Of a DNA stretch of 64,000 nt, positions 61,501 through 64,000 are shown in pieces. Source of the DNA: Platycnemis pennipes (taxonomy: Eukaryota > Arthropoda > Insecta > Odonata > Platycnemididae). The notes beneath the pieces are model-generated. The model was not told the origin of the DNA, ran no database searches, and saw nothing but the letters and a program-made list of their open reading frames with translations. Both the position numbers and the translations under genes were made by a program. The stretch lies in assembly GCA_933228895.1 (NCBI GenBank), contig OW121848.1:138340615-138404614 (forward strand), given 5' to 3'. Within the stretch, counting starts at the first letter, position 1, and each line of letters starts with the position of its first letter.

Positions 61501-61571
61501 TGTTCTCTTTGACGAACAAAATTTGCAATAATAGATTCCGTCTCTTCACGTAATCTAGGGTACCTTGCCAT
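4460..61571 (-). CDS. shi: Dynamin (shibire ortholog), 3' half, eight exons
   Basis: Dynamin is the large GTPase that assembles on the necks of clathrin-coated and other endocytic buds and cuts them from the plasma membrane. I spliced eight minus-strand exons by matching consensus splice sites: 61414-61571, 47601-47769, 44369-44491, 37111-37230, 29948-30154, 23088-23266, 18519-18785 and 4460-4595. They total 1359 nt, or 452 residues plus a stop, with every junction in phase. Domain order is the end of the middle/stalk domain (about residues 1-65), PH domain (about 70-185), GED (about 200-293) and proline-rich domain (about 294-452). Landmarks are [65 protein letters not shown] and [12 protein letters not shown]. 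The GTPase half lies beyond 61.6 kb or outside the window. The open, conserved frame suggests a functional gene. The symbol rests on recognising the family and the Drosophila-like C-terminus. Confidence 0.95.
4896..4985. repeat. 45-bp tandem duplication (two copies)
   Basis: A unit starting ACTCAGTTTTCATTTACAAA at 4896-4940 is repeated at 4941-4985 with one visible mismatch (CCC versus CCT). It lies in dynamin intron 7. Confidence 0.95.
4986..10780. other. Intron 7 of dynamin, left part
   Basis: AT-rich intronic sequence. I found no coding exon, RNA gene or recognisable mobile element. The short open frames here have no family resemblance that I can see. Confidence 0.5.
10790..11180 (-). mobile_element. 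5S rRNA-derived SINE-like element
   Basis: On the minus strand, about 11178 down to 11065 resembles 5S rRNA. The stretch GTGATCACCGAAGTTAAGC (11124-11142) is nearly the universal 5S box A region, and GGGCC then GGTTGGATTGGCAACC follow at the spacing of the 5S intermediate element and box C. The first part, GCCACATTGACATATCGGG, is a degenerate 5S 5' end. The sequence continues without a terminator into an unrelated body, with TGCCAGGGGGGCTCC near 10990 and a similar TGCCAGGGTGGCTCC near 10830. This is the layout of a SINE3-type element using an internal 5S promoter. The far end is uncertain. Confidence 0.7.
11263..11811. mobile_element. Palindromic pogo/Tigger-like MITE
   Basis: The left end reads CAGTCAAGCCCACTTATATC and then GGTTATAACGAAG. 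The right end, reverse-complemented, reads CAGTAGACTCGATAATACGA and lies beside TA. This pattern is typical of pogo/Tigger ends. Inside, 11341-11480 is the inverse of 11515-11655 at roughly 80-85% by eye (shared GTTCCTCTTCTTCTGGGCAA). The unit can therefore fold into a long hairpin. No transposase is present. Confidence 0.6.
12681..13102. repeat. 209-bp tandem duplication (two copies)
   Basis: The copy at 12681-12889, starting TTTCAATTGAAATAAAGCTA, is followed directly by a second copy at 12890-13102. They differ by a handful of substitutions and small indels. The repeat is in dynamin intron 7 and no coding potential is seen. Confidence 0.93.
13430..13821 (-). mobile_element. 5'-truncated LINE with 12-bp target-site duplication
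   Basis: The minus strand encodes the extreme C-terminal part of a non-LTR retrotransposon reverse-transcriptase protein. It reads [20 protein letters not shown], then [20 protein letters not shown] and LMSHILGHN, then, after a frame change, [20 protein letters not shown]. It ends in a short GAT-repeat tail (CATCATCATC on plus). It is flanked by a perfect 12-bp direct repeat AATTATTCGATT at 13418-13429 and 13822-13833. This is what a target-primed, 5'-truncated insertion leaves. RTE-like or a related clade is likely; I cannot fix the clade by eye. Confidence 0.88.
13834..18518. other. Intron 7 of dynamin, right part
   Basis: AT-rich intron. A somewhat GC-richer patch at 15640-16020 has no coding frame I recognise. 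A stretch near 16804-16880 vaguely resembles MITE ends but has no partner. Confidence 0.45.
18519..18785 (-). CDS. shi: Dynamin exon: proline-rich domain
   Basis: This 267-bp, GC-rich exon completes Arg and continues [12 protein letters not shown], then a Gly-Met run ([17 protein letters not shown]), then [15 protein letters not shown] and ends LPPPLIPS. The PxxP and IPSRP motifs are of the type bound by SH3 partners of dynamin such as amphiphysin and endophilin. The acceptor is CACATTTTCAG before GCTCTCC. The donor is CCATC followed by GTAAGT. If the intron is kept, the frame reads Pro-Ser-stop immediately, because the donor contains TAA in frame. Confidence 0.93.
18786..20720. other. Intron 6 of dynamin, left part
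   Basis: AT-rich. The part from about 19740 to 20720 may be the decayed 5' half of the mariner remnant that follows, but I could not match it with confidence. Confidence 0.4.
20725..21065 (+). pseudogene. Mariner transposase remnant (DD34D type)
   Basis: The plus strand reads [20 protein letters not shown], then after a stop [20 protein letters not shown] and, after further frame changes, [10 protein letters not shown] and VIEEIKQNS. These correspond to the mariner blocks FxPxGQTVNQxYYLxVL, HHDNAPAH, YSPDLAPxDFFLF and IEEIKxxS. The two catalytic aspartates in HCDSAPAH and APTDF are about 34 residues apart, counting through one stop and one frameshift. The gene is inactive. No terminal repeats were located. 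Confidence 0.8.
22279..22429 (+). pseudogene. Tc1 transposase N-terminal helix-turn-helix
   Basis: The frame begins [20 protein letters not shown] and continues with [20 protein letters not shown] and EHSVQ. This is the first paired-like helix-turn-helix of Tc1 transposases. It breaks off at 22429, where the downstream sequence is the antisense of the rest of the same gene. Confidence 0.82.
22401..22765. repeat. 29-bp perfect inverted repeat at Tc1 inversion junctions
   Basis: AAGGTGGGAGGAGGAGCACT followed by CAGTTCAAA occurs at 22401-22429 on plus and at 22737-22765 on minus. Both copies encode RWEEEHSVQ. They bracket the inverted transposase segment. Confidence 0.95.
22437..22770 (-). pseudogene. 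Tc1 transposase second HTH to first catalytic Asp, inverted
   Basis: Read on minus: [46 protein letters not shown], a stop, then [17 protein letters not shown] and [12 protein letters not shown]. The last motif holds the first catalytic Asp of the Tc1 DDE domain. It continues the protein whose start lies at 22279 on the other strand. The rest of the DDE domain is missing. Confidence 0.85.
23088..23266 (-). CDS. shi: Dynamin exon: second half of GED, start of proline-rich domain
   Basis: This 179-bp exon starts [20 protein letters not shown] and runs through [20 protein letters not shown] to [11 protein letters not shown] and LRSGLDNP, ending with two bases of a split Arg codon. It holds the C-terminal GED helix and the conserved exit into the proline-rich tail. 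The acceptor is CAACACAG before GCAAGC. The donor is CCAAG followed by GTGTGT at 23082-23087. Confidence 0.95.
23267..23560. other. Intron 5 of dynamin, left part
   Basis: Nothing recognised. The acceptor of this GC-AG intron is at 23267-23268. Confidence 0.5.
23560..23612 (-). ncRNA. Degenerate hammerhead-like motif
   Basis: The minus strand reads TTGATAAAGTGACC, a short loop, AGCCACGAAACGTCAGG. A stem (GTGAC/AGCCAC, imperfect) followed by GAAAC resembles the hammerhead ribozymes known from Penelope-like elements. The CUGAUGA core is changed to UUGAUAA, including the catalytic G8 position, so it would not be active. It could be chance. Confidence 0.3.
23680..24090 (+). pseudogene. Penelope-like element GIY-YIG endonuclease remnant
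   Basis: The plus strand encodes, with stops, [20 protein letters not shown] and then [20 protein letters not shown] followed by HAAS. These match the GIY-YIG endonuclease that ends Penelope-like retroelement proteins (GVY...HIG, then a basic helix and AEH). The catalytic helix region has a stop before LEEH. It lies in intron 5 and no reverse transcriptase remains. Confidence 0.78.
24132..24225. repeat. 34-bp tandem repeat, about 2.7 copies
   Basis: Units starting TCAATAAATCATAATATAAA begin at 24132, 24166 and 24200. The last one is partial and diverged. Confidence 0.92.
24480..24557. repeat. 39-bp perfect tandem duplication inside Harbinger element
   Basis: The unit CTCGAAGCGCGGATCGGGTG...CCCTTCAG is present twice, at 24480-24518 and 24519-24557, without a mismatch. 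Confidence 0.97.
24614..24835 (+). pseudogene. Harbinger transposase N-terminus (HARBI1-like), truncated
   Basis: The frame starts [20 protein letters not shown] and continues with [20 protein letters not shown] and LTPFL. The RLYRxPKDxxxDLIxELxPFL pattern is the start of Harbinger/HARBI1 nucleases. It stops after about 73 residues, before any catalytic residue. The frame reaches the right flank of the element without a DDE domain. Confidence 0.78.
26170..26400 (-). pseudogene. Pogo-type transposase C-terminal tail
   Basis: The minus strand reads [20 protein letters not shown] and then [20 protein letters not shown] followed by EIIEMV. Acidic tails of this kind end Tigger-family transposases. 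The DDE catalytic middle is missing, and the Helitron pair separates this tail from the N-terminal domain. Confidence 0.55.
26402..27658 (+). mobile_element. Non-autonomous Helitron, copy 1
   Basis: It begins TCTATATATATATAATTTGG, with the preceding base A. It ends CTTCCGCTAG, preceded by a hairpin CCCGTT-AAATTTC-AACGGG about ten bases upstream. A 5' TC, a 3' CTAG and a sub-terminal hairpin are the hallmarks of Helitrons. No helicase is encoded. Copy 2 starts at the next base. Confidence 0.88.
26541..26562 (+). other. tRNA T-arm/B-box-like motif in Helitron copy 1
   Basis: CTGGATTCGATTCCTGGCGC resembles a tRNA T-arm and the RNA polymerase III B box (GGTTCGANTCC). Copy 2 has GGGTTTGATTCC at 27802-27813. 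No convincing A box was found upstream. Confidence 0.4.
27659..28931 (+). mobile_element. Non-autonomous Helitron, copy 2
   Basis: This copy is roughly 85% identical by eye to copy 1 along its length. It starts directly at TATATATAATTTGGGAAG, so it lacks the first bases of copy 1. It ends CTTCCGCTAG, followed by T at 28932. With the A before copy 1, the pair as a whole sits between A and T, the usual Helitron target. Confidence 0.88.
29235..29440 (-). pseudogene. Pogo-type transposase DNA-binding domain (CENP-B-like)
   Basis: The minus strand reads [20 protein letters not shown], then [11 protein letters not shown] and SSTI, a stop, and HIKKLKEKN. This is the N-terminal helix-turn-helix of pogo/Tigger/jerky-type transposases (LTIxxKxxxIKxLDxGxSxxxLAxxYGVGxSTI). 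The stop and later frame damage make it dead. Confidence 0.82.
29942..29947 (-). promoter_or_regulatory. Non-canonical GC 5' splice site
   Basis: The minus-strand sequence across the exon end is GATCAG followed by GCAAGTG. AG-GCAAGT is the strong consensus expected of GC-AG introns. Joining to the acceptor CAACACAG at 23267 gives [10 protein letters not shown], which matches the conserved dynamin order. This supports the junction. Confidence 0.88.
29948..30154 (-). CDS. shi: Dynamin exon: PH-GED linker and first half of GED
   Basis: This 207-bp exon of 69 codons begins with the Ser-rich linker GSSEGSSS and then [20 protein letters not shown]. It continues through [20 protein letters not shown] to YASGDQ. 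The GED folds back on the stalk and GTPase bundle and promotes assembly-stimulated GTP hydrolysis. The acceptor is ATGTTCAG before GGATCC. The donor is CAG followed by GCAAGT at 29942-29947, a GC rather than a GT donor. No GT donor that keeps the conserved junction lies nearby. Confidence 0.94.
30155..36382. other. Intron 4 of dynamin, element-poor part
   Basis: AT-rich intron of about 6 kb with no recognised transposon, exon or RNA gene. A short CA-repeat occurs near 31503. It contrasts with the transposon-filled introns on both sides. Confidence 0.5.
36389..36397 (-). CDS. shi: Candidate 9-nt dynamin microexon (Glu-Ser-Arg)
   Basis: On the minus strand a long pyrimidine-rich tract (about 36400-36470) ends in CCCCAAACACAG. 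Nine bases follow, GAATCCAGG, and then a consensus donor GTAAGT at 36383-36388. The nine bases would add Glu-Ser-Arg between two phase-0 boundaries, so inclusion keeps the frame. The position is the PH-GED linker. Vertebrate dynamin 2 has a known small alternative insert of a few residues near the PH domain, so the idea has a precedent. The splice signals are seen directly; use of the exon is inferred. Confidence 0.5.
37111..37230 (-). CDS. shi: Dynamin exon: C-terminal PH helix
   Basis: This 120-bp, phase 0-0 exon of 40 codons starts [20 protein letters not shown] and includes [11 protein letters not shown], the C-terminal helix of the PH fold. It ends with the acidic linker TDQTNGDE. The acceptor is AATCTAATAG before GATTAT. 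The donor is GATGAG followed by GTTTGT. The PH-GED linker that follows is a known place for isoform variation in dynamins. Confidence 0.95.
38035..38345 (+). mobile_element. LINE 3'-end fragment
   Basis: Read with frame changes the plus strand gives [17 protein letters not shown] and then [17 protein letters not shown]. It goes on to [12 protein letters not shown] and finishes in TTGTTGACCAATGATGATGA. This is the same C-terminal LINE pattern as the copy at 13430-13821, in the opposite orientation. Confidence 0.68.
38660..38755 (+). mobile_element. LINE 3'-end fragment (short)
   Basis: The plus strand reads [20 protein letters not shown], a stop, then GTTGACCGATGATGATGAAC. It corresponds to the last 30 codons and GAT tail of the same LINE family. 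Confidence 0.75.
39141..40984. mobile_element. Possible pogo-like non-autonomous element
   Basis: The left end CAGTAAAACCCCTCTTTTAC follows TA. The right end, reverse-complemented, is CAGTAGAAGCCCTTTATAGT and is also beside TA. CGCTATAGCAAGCGCTCATT near 39373 resembles ends of the same type. The terminal match is only moderate, so the two ends may belong to different elements. No transposase is seen. Confidence 0.35.
40985..42300. other. Intron 3 of dynamin, unassigned part
   Basis: No gene or mobile element recognised. Confidence 0.4.
42320..42955 (+). pseudogene. LINE endonuclease-RT linker fragment
   Basis: In broken frames the plus strand gives [10 protein letters not shown] and later [12 protein letters not shown], a stop, and [16 protein letters not shown]. 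The pattern W-x-EYxxxLY, then GPEIxxxEFxxALxxMKxxKAxGxD, is the region just before the palm of reverse transcriptase in many insect LINEs. It may be from the same family as the 3'-end fragments at 13430 and 38035. Many stops show it is dead. Confidence 0.68.
43190..43940 (+). pseudogene. Penelope-like element: RT C-terminus and GIY-YIG endonuclease
   Basis: The plus strand reads [20 protein letters not shown] and then [20 protein letters not shown], which is the RT thumb side of Penelope-like elements. After a stop it gives [20 protein letters not shown] and [17 protein letters not shown], a GIY-YIG nuclease. Here GVY and YVG replace the GIY and YIG motifs, and the RLKEH helix keeps the conserved Arg. 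A frameshift near 43640 and a stop near 43716 precede [20 protein letters not shown] and WRPVI. The 5' part is missing. Confidence 0.88.
44001..44045 (+). ncRNA. Hammerhead ribozyme-like motif in Penelope 3' region
   Basis: The sequence AGCC-CTGATGA-TGAAGAG...CTCTTT-GAAA-TGTTGGC has an intact CUGAUGA core at 44005-44011. Stem II is AAGAG/CTCTT, GAAA follows at 44032-44035, and a short closing stem is possible (GCC/GGC). Hammerheads of this minimal type are known from terminal regions of Penelope-like elements. It lies in sense, about 60 bases after the broken endonuclease frame. The cleavage site and stem III were not verified. Confidence 0.6.
44369..44491 (-). CDS. shi: Dynamin exon: central PH domain
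   Basis: This 123-bp, phase 0-0 exon of 41 codons begins [17 protein letters not shown] and ends [10 protein letters not shown]. It supplies the middle beta strands of the PH domain. The acceptor is TTATTTCAG before GAAAGAG. The donor is ACAAG followed by GTATGA. The sequence is close to other animal dynamins as I remember them, and no frame damage is visible. Confidence 0.95.
44492..46872. other. Intron 2 of dynamin, main part
   Basis: Intronic sequence with no recognised gene. It includes a GT/TG-rich stretch (about 45230-45680) with several loosely repeated GTGAGTGAG motifs and a pyrimidine-rich block near 45730-45790. Confidence 0.45.
46873..46960. mobile_element. Pogo-like terminal fragment
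   Basis: CAGTAGAAGCTCTATGTAAC followed by ACTATATCGGGCTCTCGTTA resembles the element end at 40925-40984 and other pogo-family ends. No partner end was found. Confidence 0.4.
47601..47769 (-). CDS. shi: Dynamin exon: stalk-PH linker and N-terminal PH domain
   Basis: This 169-bp exon completes the split Asn codon, giving FAN-AQQSSEN across the junction. It then encodes a basic linker and the first PH strands, with [20 protein letters not shown] and [16 protein letters not shown]. The PH domain binds phosphoinositides at the bud neck. The acceptor is GCCTTCAAG before TGCACAGC. The donor is GATGAG followed by GTAAGT at 47595-47600. It ends in phase 0. Confidence 0.95.
48486..51173 (+). mobile_element. 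piggyBac-type transposon 1
   Basis: The right end is ...CACACGCTGGAGGGG followed by TTAA at 51174-51177. The left end is CCCCTCTAGCATGACTTTAA, preceded by TCAA at 48482-48485, a probable mutated TTAA. Sub-terminal blocks are shared in inverse order (GCATGAC/GCGTGAC, GCGTCCGC/GCATCCGC). The element is about 2.7 kb, normal for the family, and encloses a broken transposase gene. Confidence 0.78.
49410..50903 (+). pseudogene. piggyBac transposase 1, frameshifted and deleted
   Basis: Frames run [20 protein letters not shown] and [20 protein letters not shown], then [20 protein letters not shown] (first catalytic Asp region). Next come [20 protein letters not shown] and [10 protein letters not shown] (third Asp region), and a Cys-rich end [16 protein letters not shown]. 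Frame changes occur near 49900, 50100, 50370 and 50700. The block that normally carries the second catalytic Asp (DNFY-type motif) is absent between about 50330 and 50360. The acidic N-terminus (SSSEEEEPS) is typical. Confidence 0.9.
51500..51726. mobile_element. Palindromic MITE, about 226 bp
   Basis: The left end reads AAGGCTGCTTTACACAATAC and AATTTTTTGTACAAACGCTT. The right end, reverse-complemented, reads AAAGGTCGCTTTACACGATA and CAATTTTTC. The centre repeats related ATTGTA and CTTGTAC words in both directions. No coding sequence is present. The superfamily is not clear. Confidence 0.75.
51777..51980. repeat. GC-richer repeat of unknown class
   Basis: It begins TTAACCCTTTCGCCGGAGCC. It shares words such as GACCCTTTCCC and GGCTCGAC with the reverse complement of 60600-60740. 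This suggests a dispersed repeat, possibly a piggyBac-derived MITE. Confidence 0.35.
52133..54320 (+). mobile_element. piggyBac-type transposon 2, right end not found
   Basis: The left end TTAACACGTTTCACTGCTAA, followed by two CGTCAATTGACG/CGTCAAATGACG-type words at 52200-52260, fits a piggyBac left terminus at a TTAA site. The transposase pseudogene follows. I saw no matching right inverted repeat before 54750. Confidence 0.6.
52390..54310 (+). pseudogene. piggyBac transposase 2, frameshifted
   Basis: Pieces in order: [16 protein letters not shown] and the acidic [37 protein letters not shown]; then [20 protein letters not shown]. Next are [20 protein letters not shown] (first Asp region), [20 protein letters not shown] (second Asp region, with His where Asp is expected) and [20 protein letters not shown] (third Asp region). 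The Cys-rich C-terminus is VCKVCSAKG...[25 protein letters not shown]. Stops and frameshifts occur near 53115, 53330, 53515, 53600 and 53730. Unlike piggyBac 1, all three catalytic blocks are still present. Confidence 0.9.
54321..54750. other. Intron 1 of dynamin between mobile elements
   Basis: AT-rich. It may include the lost right arm of piggyBac 2, but nothing is recognisable. Confidence 0.4.
54753..55365 (+). repeat. Left terminal inverted repeat of composite element
   Basis: It begins CAGGCACTTCCAAAAAAAAG and includes CTTCCCTCTGGCGGAGCCTC and GCACGGTCGGTCTTATTATG. It is the inverse of 58775-59354. Confidence 0.9.
55010..55845 (+). repeat. Direct repeat A in composite element, copy 1
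   Basis: It shares with copy 2 the words GGAAATCGGAAAAATCTGGA, AAAATACATATGATTTTCC, GTGACTCGCTTAC, GAACATACTTCTTATTCA and GTCTTTCTAGGGCCCATGT. Its left part belongs to the terminal repeat. Confidence 0.88.
56560..56900. other. GC-rich block upstream of LINE fragment
   Basis: Markedly GC-rich against the AT-rich surroundings, with CGGCCGGGTGCCCGCGCG and CGCCGCGGTCGGG. It lies before the LINE coding fragment on the same strand and could be its 5' region. No coding frame is recognised. Confidence 0.4.
57062..57830 (+). pseudogene. CR1/L2-like LINE fragment with internal deletion
   Basis: The first frame keeps the end of the AP-type endonuclease ([12 protein letters not shown]) and the linker ([20 protein letters not shown], then [20 protein letters not shown]). 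After a frameshift near 57487 it reads [20 protein letters not shown] and [21 protein letters not shown]. It then jumps straight to [20 protein letters not shown], a typical end of the LINE protein, and an (ATT)n tail near 57797. The whole RT core is missing. The SDH motif and microsatellite tail fit CR1/L2-type elements. Confidence 0.8.
57930..58770 (+). repeat. Direct repeat A in composite element, copy 2
   Basis: This is the second copy, about 2.9 kb to the right of copy 1 and around 80% identical by eye. Its left part is also the inverse of the right terminal arm, so 57880-59354 can form a hairpin by itself. Confidence 0.88.
58775..59354 (-). repeat. Right terminal inverted repeat of composite element
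   Basis: Read on minus it begins CAGGCACTTCCAAAAAAAAG. It lacks about 50 bases present in the left arm near 55210-55285. It has an extra CCTCCCCCGTCCTCGCC block in the polypurine/pyrimidine part near 59195. Confidence 0.9.
59517..59700 (-). pseudogene. piggyBac C-terminal Cys-rich domain remnant
   Basis: The minus strand reads [20 protein letters not shown] and KIYHTQKNF. The CxxC...C...CFKxYH pattern is the C-terminal zinc-binding domain of piggyBac transposases, as in the copy ending at 54310. Nothing of the catalytic core was recognised upstream. A TTAACCCATTGTGGCC at 59968 could be a terminus. Confidence 0.72.
60587..60867. repeat. Repeat bounded by TTAA, possible piggyBac MITE
   Basis: It starts TTAACCACAGAGTCATTCAG and ends GGTACAAAAGGGTTAA. 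The terminal inverted match is short (TTAACC/GGTTAA). The GC-richer interior shares words with 51777-51980 in the opposite orientation. Confidence 0.4.
60868..61413. other. Intron 1 of dynamin, right end
   Basis: AT-rich sequence leading to the donor of the exon at 61414. Nothing else recognised. Confidence 0.5.
61414..61571 (-). CDS. shi: Dynamin exon: end of middle (stalk) domain
   Basis: This 158-bp exon begins with [10 protein letters not shown] and ends in [11 protein letters not shown] plus two bases of a split Asn codon. It forms part of the stalk through which dynamin oligomerises. The acceptor on the minus strand is TTATTTCAG followed by ATGGCAAGG. The donor is AA followed by GTAAGT, with the donor bases at 61408-61413. 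The leading ATG is an internal methionine, because animal dynamins continue upstream with stalk sequence; I could not find that preceding exon before 64000. The next exon is 13.6 kb away. Confidence 0.95.
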
Positions 61572-61728
61572 CTGAAATAAATATAAAATGTTACAAATAT
61601 CAAAACATCATTAGGAAATCTGCTAGCATAATAGAAGTACCTATATTACAAAAATTTATGACAACAATGGAAAAGGAAAATACATTGAAACACGACACCC
61701 GATACCAGGAATTTGGATATACAACAAG

Positions 61729-61993
61729 GATGAAGTTGGTGCAAACGCATCATAGCAGTAGCAATATATCATGCATCTCGCGGCTGTCATAGCAGTCAAC
61801 TGCTCGTCCATGGAATTTATTACTGAAGAATTTCATGATTATTTAAGTGAGAATCATTATTATCATCAAATGCTCTATGTTTGTTCTGACAACGCCGAAC
61901 TAGTGGCTTTAAGCCACATAGAAGTTGGTGCAGACGCATCATAGCATAAGCAAGATATCGCGAGTCTCGCAGCTGTCAGAAGTCAACTGCTAA
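61729..61993. repeat. Spaced direct repeat of about 75 bp
   Basis: GAAGTTGGTGCAAACGCATC...GTCAACTGCT at 61729-61803 recurs at 61920-61993 with several differences. About 115 unrelated bases lie between. Confidence 0.88.
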
Positions 61994-62342
61994 TGCCCCA
62001 ATCAACTATGGTGGTCCTTACGCTCGTCCTTACATGCATAGGCCTTTTTCCCCATCTGAATGCAAGTTCGTAAGCGTGTATCTCGTAGTTCCGAACGCTG
62101 CAGGATTACGATGGTCGGCGCTGCAGTCGCAGTGAAAACCAGAAACAGGAAATAAGAAGAGATGGACGAAAAGACACCTCACACACACCTAATTCAAAAT
62201 ATCGCCGAAATTAATACAGTAAATTGAAAATTAGTGAATATAATGGGAACCAGAGGTGGTTTCAATTTACCTTCCAAGGGGCAAGTTGCCACTGCCGACC
62301 AAAATGCTATGTGTACTCGAGTTTGAAGTGTATTTATTAGAA

Positions 62343-63263
62343 ATGGCCGGATCGGATCCGTCGGATACAAAGTTCCACGGATCTTTCATTTTTCTCGGTT
62401 CCGGATTCGGATCCAAAGACATGGAGTAAAATTGGATCCGGATCATAGATTTTAAATTTTCACGGCTTAGCGATCGAAGTGCCCCGTGAATGGAATGTGG
62501 GTGCGGTAGATATTGACAAGAAGAGGATGTGTAACTAAGGTCATGTAATTAGATGATGAATGTTCCCGTGCAACTAGAAGCAAAATAAAGAAATATGACT
62601 TTTTCCCCCCATTACCCCGGTATCGCGGGAAACAAACCTAAAATGTCATGCGGGTAGCCTACATTCGCTGGGATCAGGCATACAACGAGAGCTAGTGTAC
62701 TGTGCGAAGTTCGATCCCAATCACAGTTAAATTTTTTCTTTCAGTCACTGCACGAAAATGTTATCATATTCAATTTCAAACCATTACATCTGAATACTCA
62801 CTTTATTATACTTTTGTTGTTTAAATTAGATTTACAAATGTAACACTCATAAATTAAGAATGGTTGGGTCGGATCCTCGGGTCTTTCATATCATTCGCTA
62901 CTGAAATCATATCTGAGGACAGTAAAAATTCAGATCCGGATCGGAGATTTTAACATCTCGCGGCCTCGCGATCGATGCGCCCCGCTAATGGAATGTACGT
63001 ATGGTAGATACCAACAAGGAGAGGTGAAGTAACTCAGGTCACGAAATGAGAAGATTTTTTCCGTGCCACAAACGAGGAAAATAAAATAAAAAATACTCGT
63101 CTTGACCTTTTTCTCCATAGGCCCGGATGTGCGAGAAAAAAATTAAGGCAAATGTCATGCGGGTCGCCTTAATTTGCCAGATTCCCGTGAACCTATGAGA
63201 GCGTAGTTGTTAAAAAATTAGGGCTAGTGTACTGCCAGTCGCGAGTTCGATCCTTAACACTAC
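62343..63263 (+). repeat. Two diverged copies of a tRNA-like SINE-type repeat
   Basis: Copy 1 (62343-62730) and copy 2 (62862-63263) share GGATCCGGATC-type words, then CGGCxTxGCGATCGAxG and ATGTCATGCGGGT. They also share GCTAGTGTACTG followed by GTTCGATCC. The last motif is an RNA polymerase III B box (62706-62718 and 63243-63253). Copy 2 also has GCGTAGTTGTTAA at 63201, a possible weak A box. I think of a tRNA-related SINE or tRNA-carrying repeat. It does not fold into a complete tRNA. Confidence 0.55.
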
Positions 63264-64000
63264 CTAAGAATACAGCCGTGCTGTATTCCTAGGGTAATGC
63301 TAGTAGGAAGTTAAAAAAAGTAGATTATCATAAATTTCATGCCAAATTATAAGTCAAAAAAATAATTAAATTTGGCAAAAGGAAATAATTGGAAAAATTT
63401 ATGTTACAGAATTAAATCGTAGAATCATTACATTAACTTTACAGTGTATTTTTGAGTGACGCATTTGTAAATCTAGTTGAAGTGATAGAAGTACAAAAAA
63501 GTCAGTATTCACACACAAAGGTTGGTAATGAAGGATGATAAAGTTTTTTATTCAATGGTTGACAAAAAAATTTTAAACAGCGTAATAATCGAACTTCATT
63601 AACTGCAGTCCACTACTCCACTCTGTTATTGTCGGCTTACCCGAGTTTGGAGAATGCAGGCTCCCCACATGTCATTCTACTTTTTTCTTGCAAATCCAGG
63701 CCAATGGAGAAAAAATCCGGAACATTTTTAAAAAAATTTTGCTTCTAGTAGCATGAAAAAAGGTTAATCTCATTTCAAGATCAGAGTTATACAACCTCCC
63801 CTTAGAAGTAGATAATGCTCAAATTTCATTTTAAAGGTTATTATTAATAAGAAAATGCAAAATTATTAGTTTAGTGATATTCTATAAAAATTTTTTCATC
63901 TTAAAAATGGAATAACCAGATATTCCATAAATGGGATCTCTTGGCCACATTAAAAATTTTTTTGTGTTTCTAAAAAATAATTTGAAAGTGTTCAAGGATT
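63264..64000. other. Upstream dynamin intron, right edge
   Basis: AT-rich with no recognised feature. The upstream dynamin exon of the middle domain is not visible here. Confidence 0.45.

Noticed and set aside
63195..63260. Functional tRNA gene
   Set aside because: A and B boxes are weak, and no acceptor or anticodon stem can be formed.
1..64000. CRISPR arrays, operons, prokaryotic promoters or phage genes
   Set aside because: The window is clearly eukaryotic, with spliced exons and eukaryotic transposons. No regularly spaced repeat-spacer pattern was seen.

Overview
This is an AT-rich eukaryotic window, most likely from an arthropod and probably an insect. It is intron- and transposon-rich. 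The only host gene I can support is the 3' half of a dynamin (GTPase shibire in Drosophila) on the minus strand. I rebuilt eight coding exons by hand: 61414-61571, 47601-47769, 44369-44491, 37111-37230, 29948-30154, 23088-23266, 18519-18785 and 4460-4595. Their lengths sum to 1359 nt, exactly 453 codons including the stop. All junction phases agree. The protein runs from the end of the middle/stalk domain through the PH domain and the GTPase effector domain (GED) to the proline-rich C-terminus. The GTPase domain and promoter lie beyond the right edge of the window. The C-terminus resembles my memory of Drosophila shibire, which supports an arthropod host.

Three features of the gene stand out. 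One intron uses a GC donor (GC-AG intron). A very well-formed 9-nt cassette microexon candidate lies at 36389-36397, between the PH and GED exons. The donor after the main proline-rich exon overlaps an in-frame TAA, so retention of that intron would give a short isoform.

The introns hold most of the rest. At 0-0.6 kb, downstream of the gene, is a decayed Helitron helicase. Intron 7 (4.6-18.5 kb) carries a 5S-rRNA-derived SINE-like sequence, a palindromic pogo-like MITE, a 209-bp tandem duplication and a 5'-truncated LINE with a perfect 12-bp target-site duplication. Intron 6 (18.8-23.1 kb) has a dead mariner and a Tc1 element with an inverted internal segment. Intron 5 (23.3-29.9 kb) has a Penelope-like endonuclease remnant, a Harbinger deletion derivative, and a pogo/Tigger transposon that contains a head-to-tail Helitron dimer. 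Intron 4 (30.2-37.1 kb) is nearly free of recognisable elements. Intron 3 (37.2-44.4 kb) has LINE fragments, a possible pogo-like element, and a Penelope-like element with a GIY-YIG domain and a hammerhead-like 3' motif. Intron 2 (44.5-47.6 kb) has only a pogo-like end. Intron 1 (47.8-61.4 kb) contains two piggyBac pseudogenes, a palindromic MITE, a 4.6-kb composite element with roughly 600-bp terminal inverted repeats, and a third piggyBac remnant. The far right (61.6-64 kb) is intron with degenerate duplicated repeats that contain tRNA-like B boxes.

No prokaryotic features, CRISPR array, functional tRNA or functional rRNA gene were seen. Every transposase or reverse transcriptase open frame seen is broken. 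All family assignments come from reading motifs by eye, without database searches.
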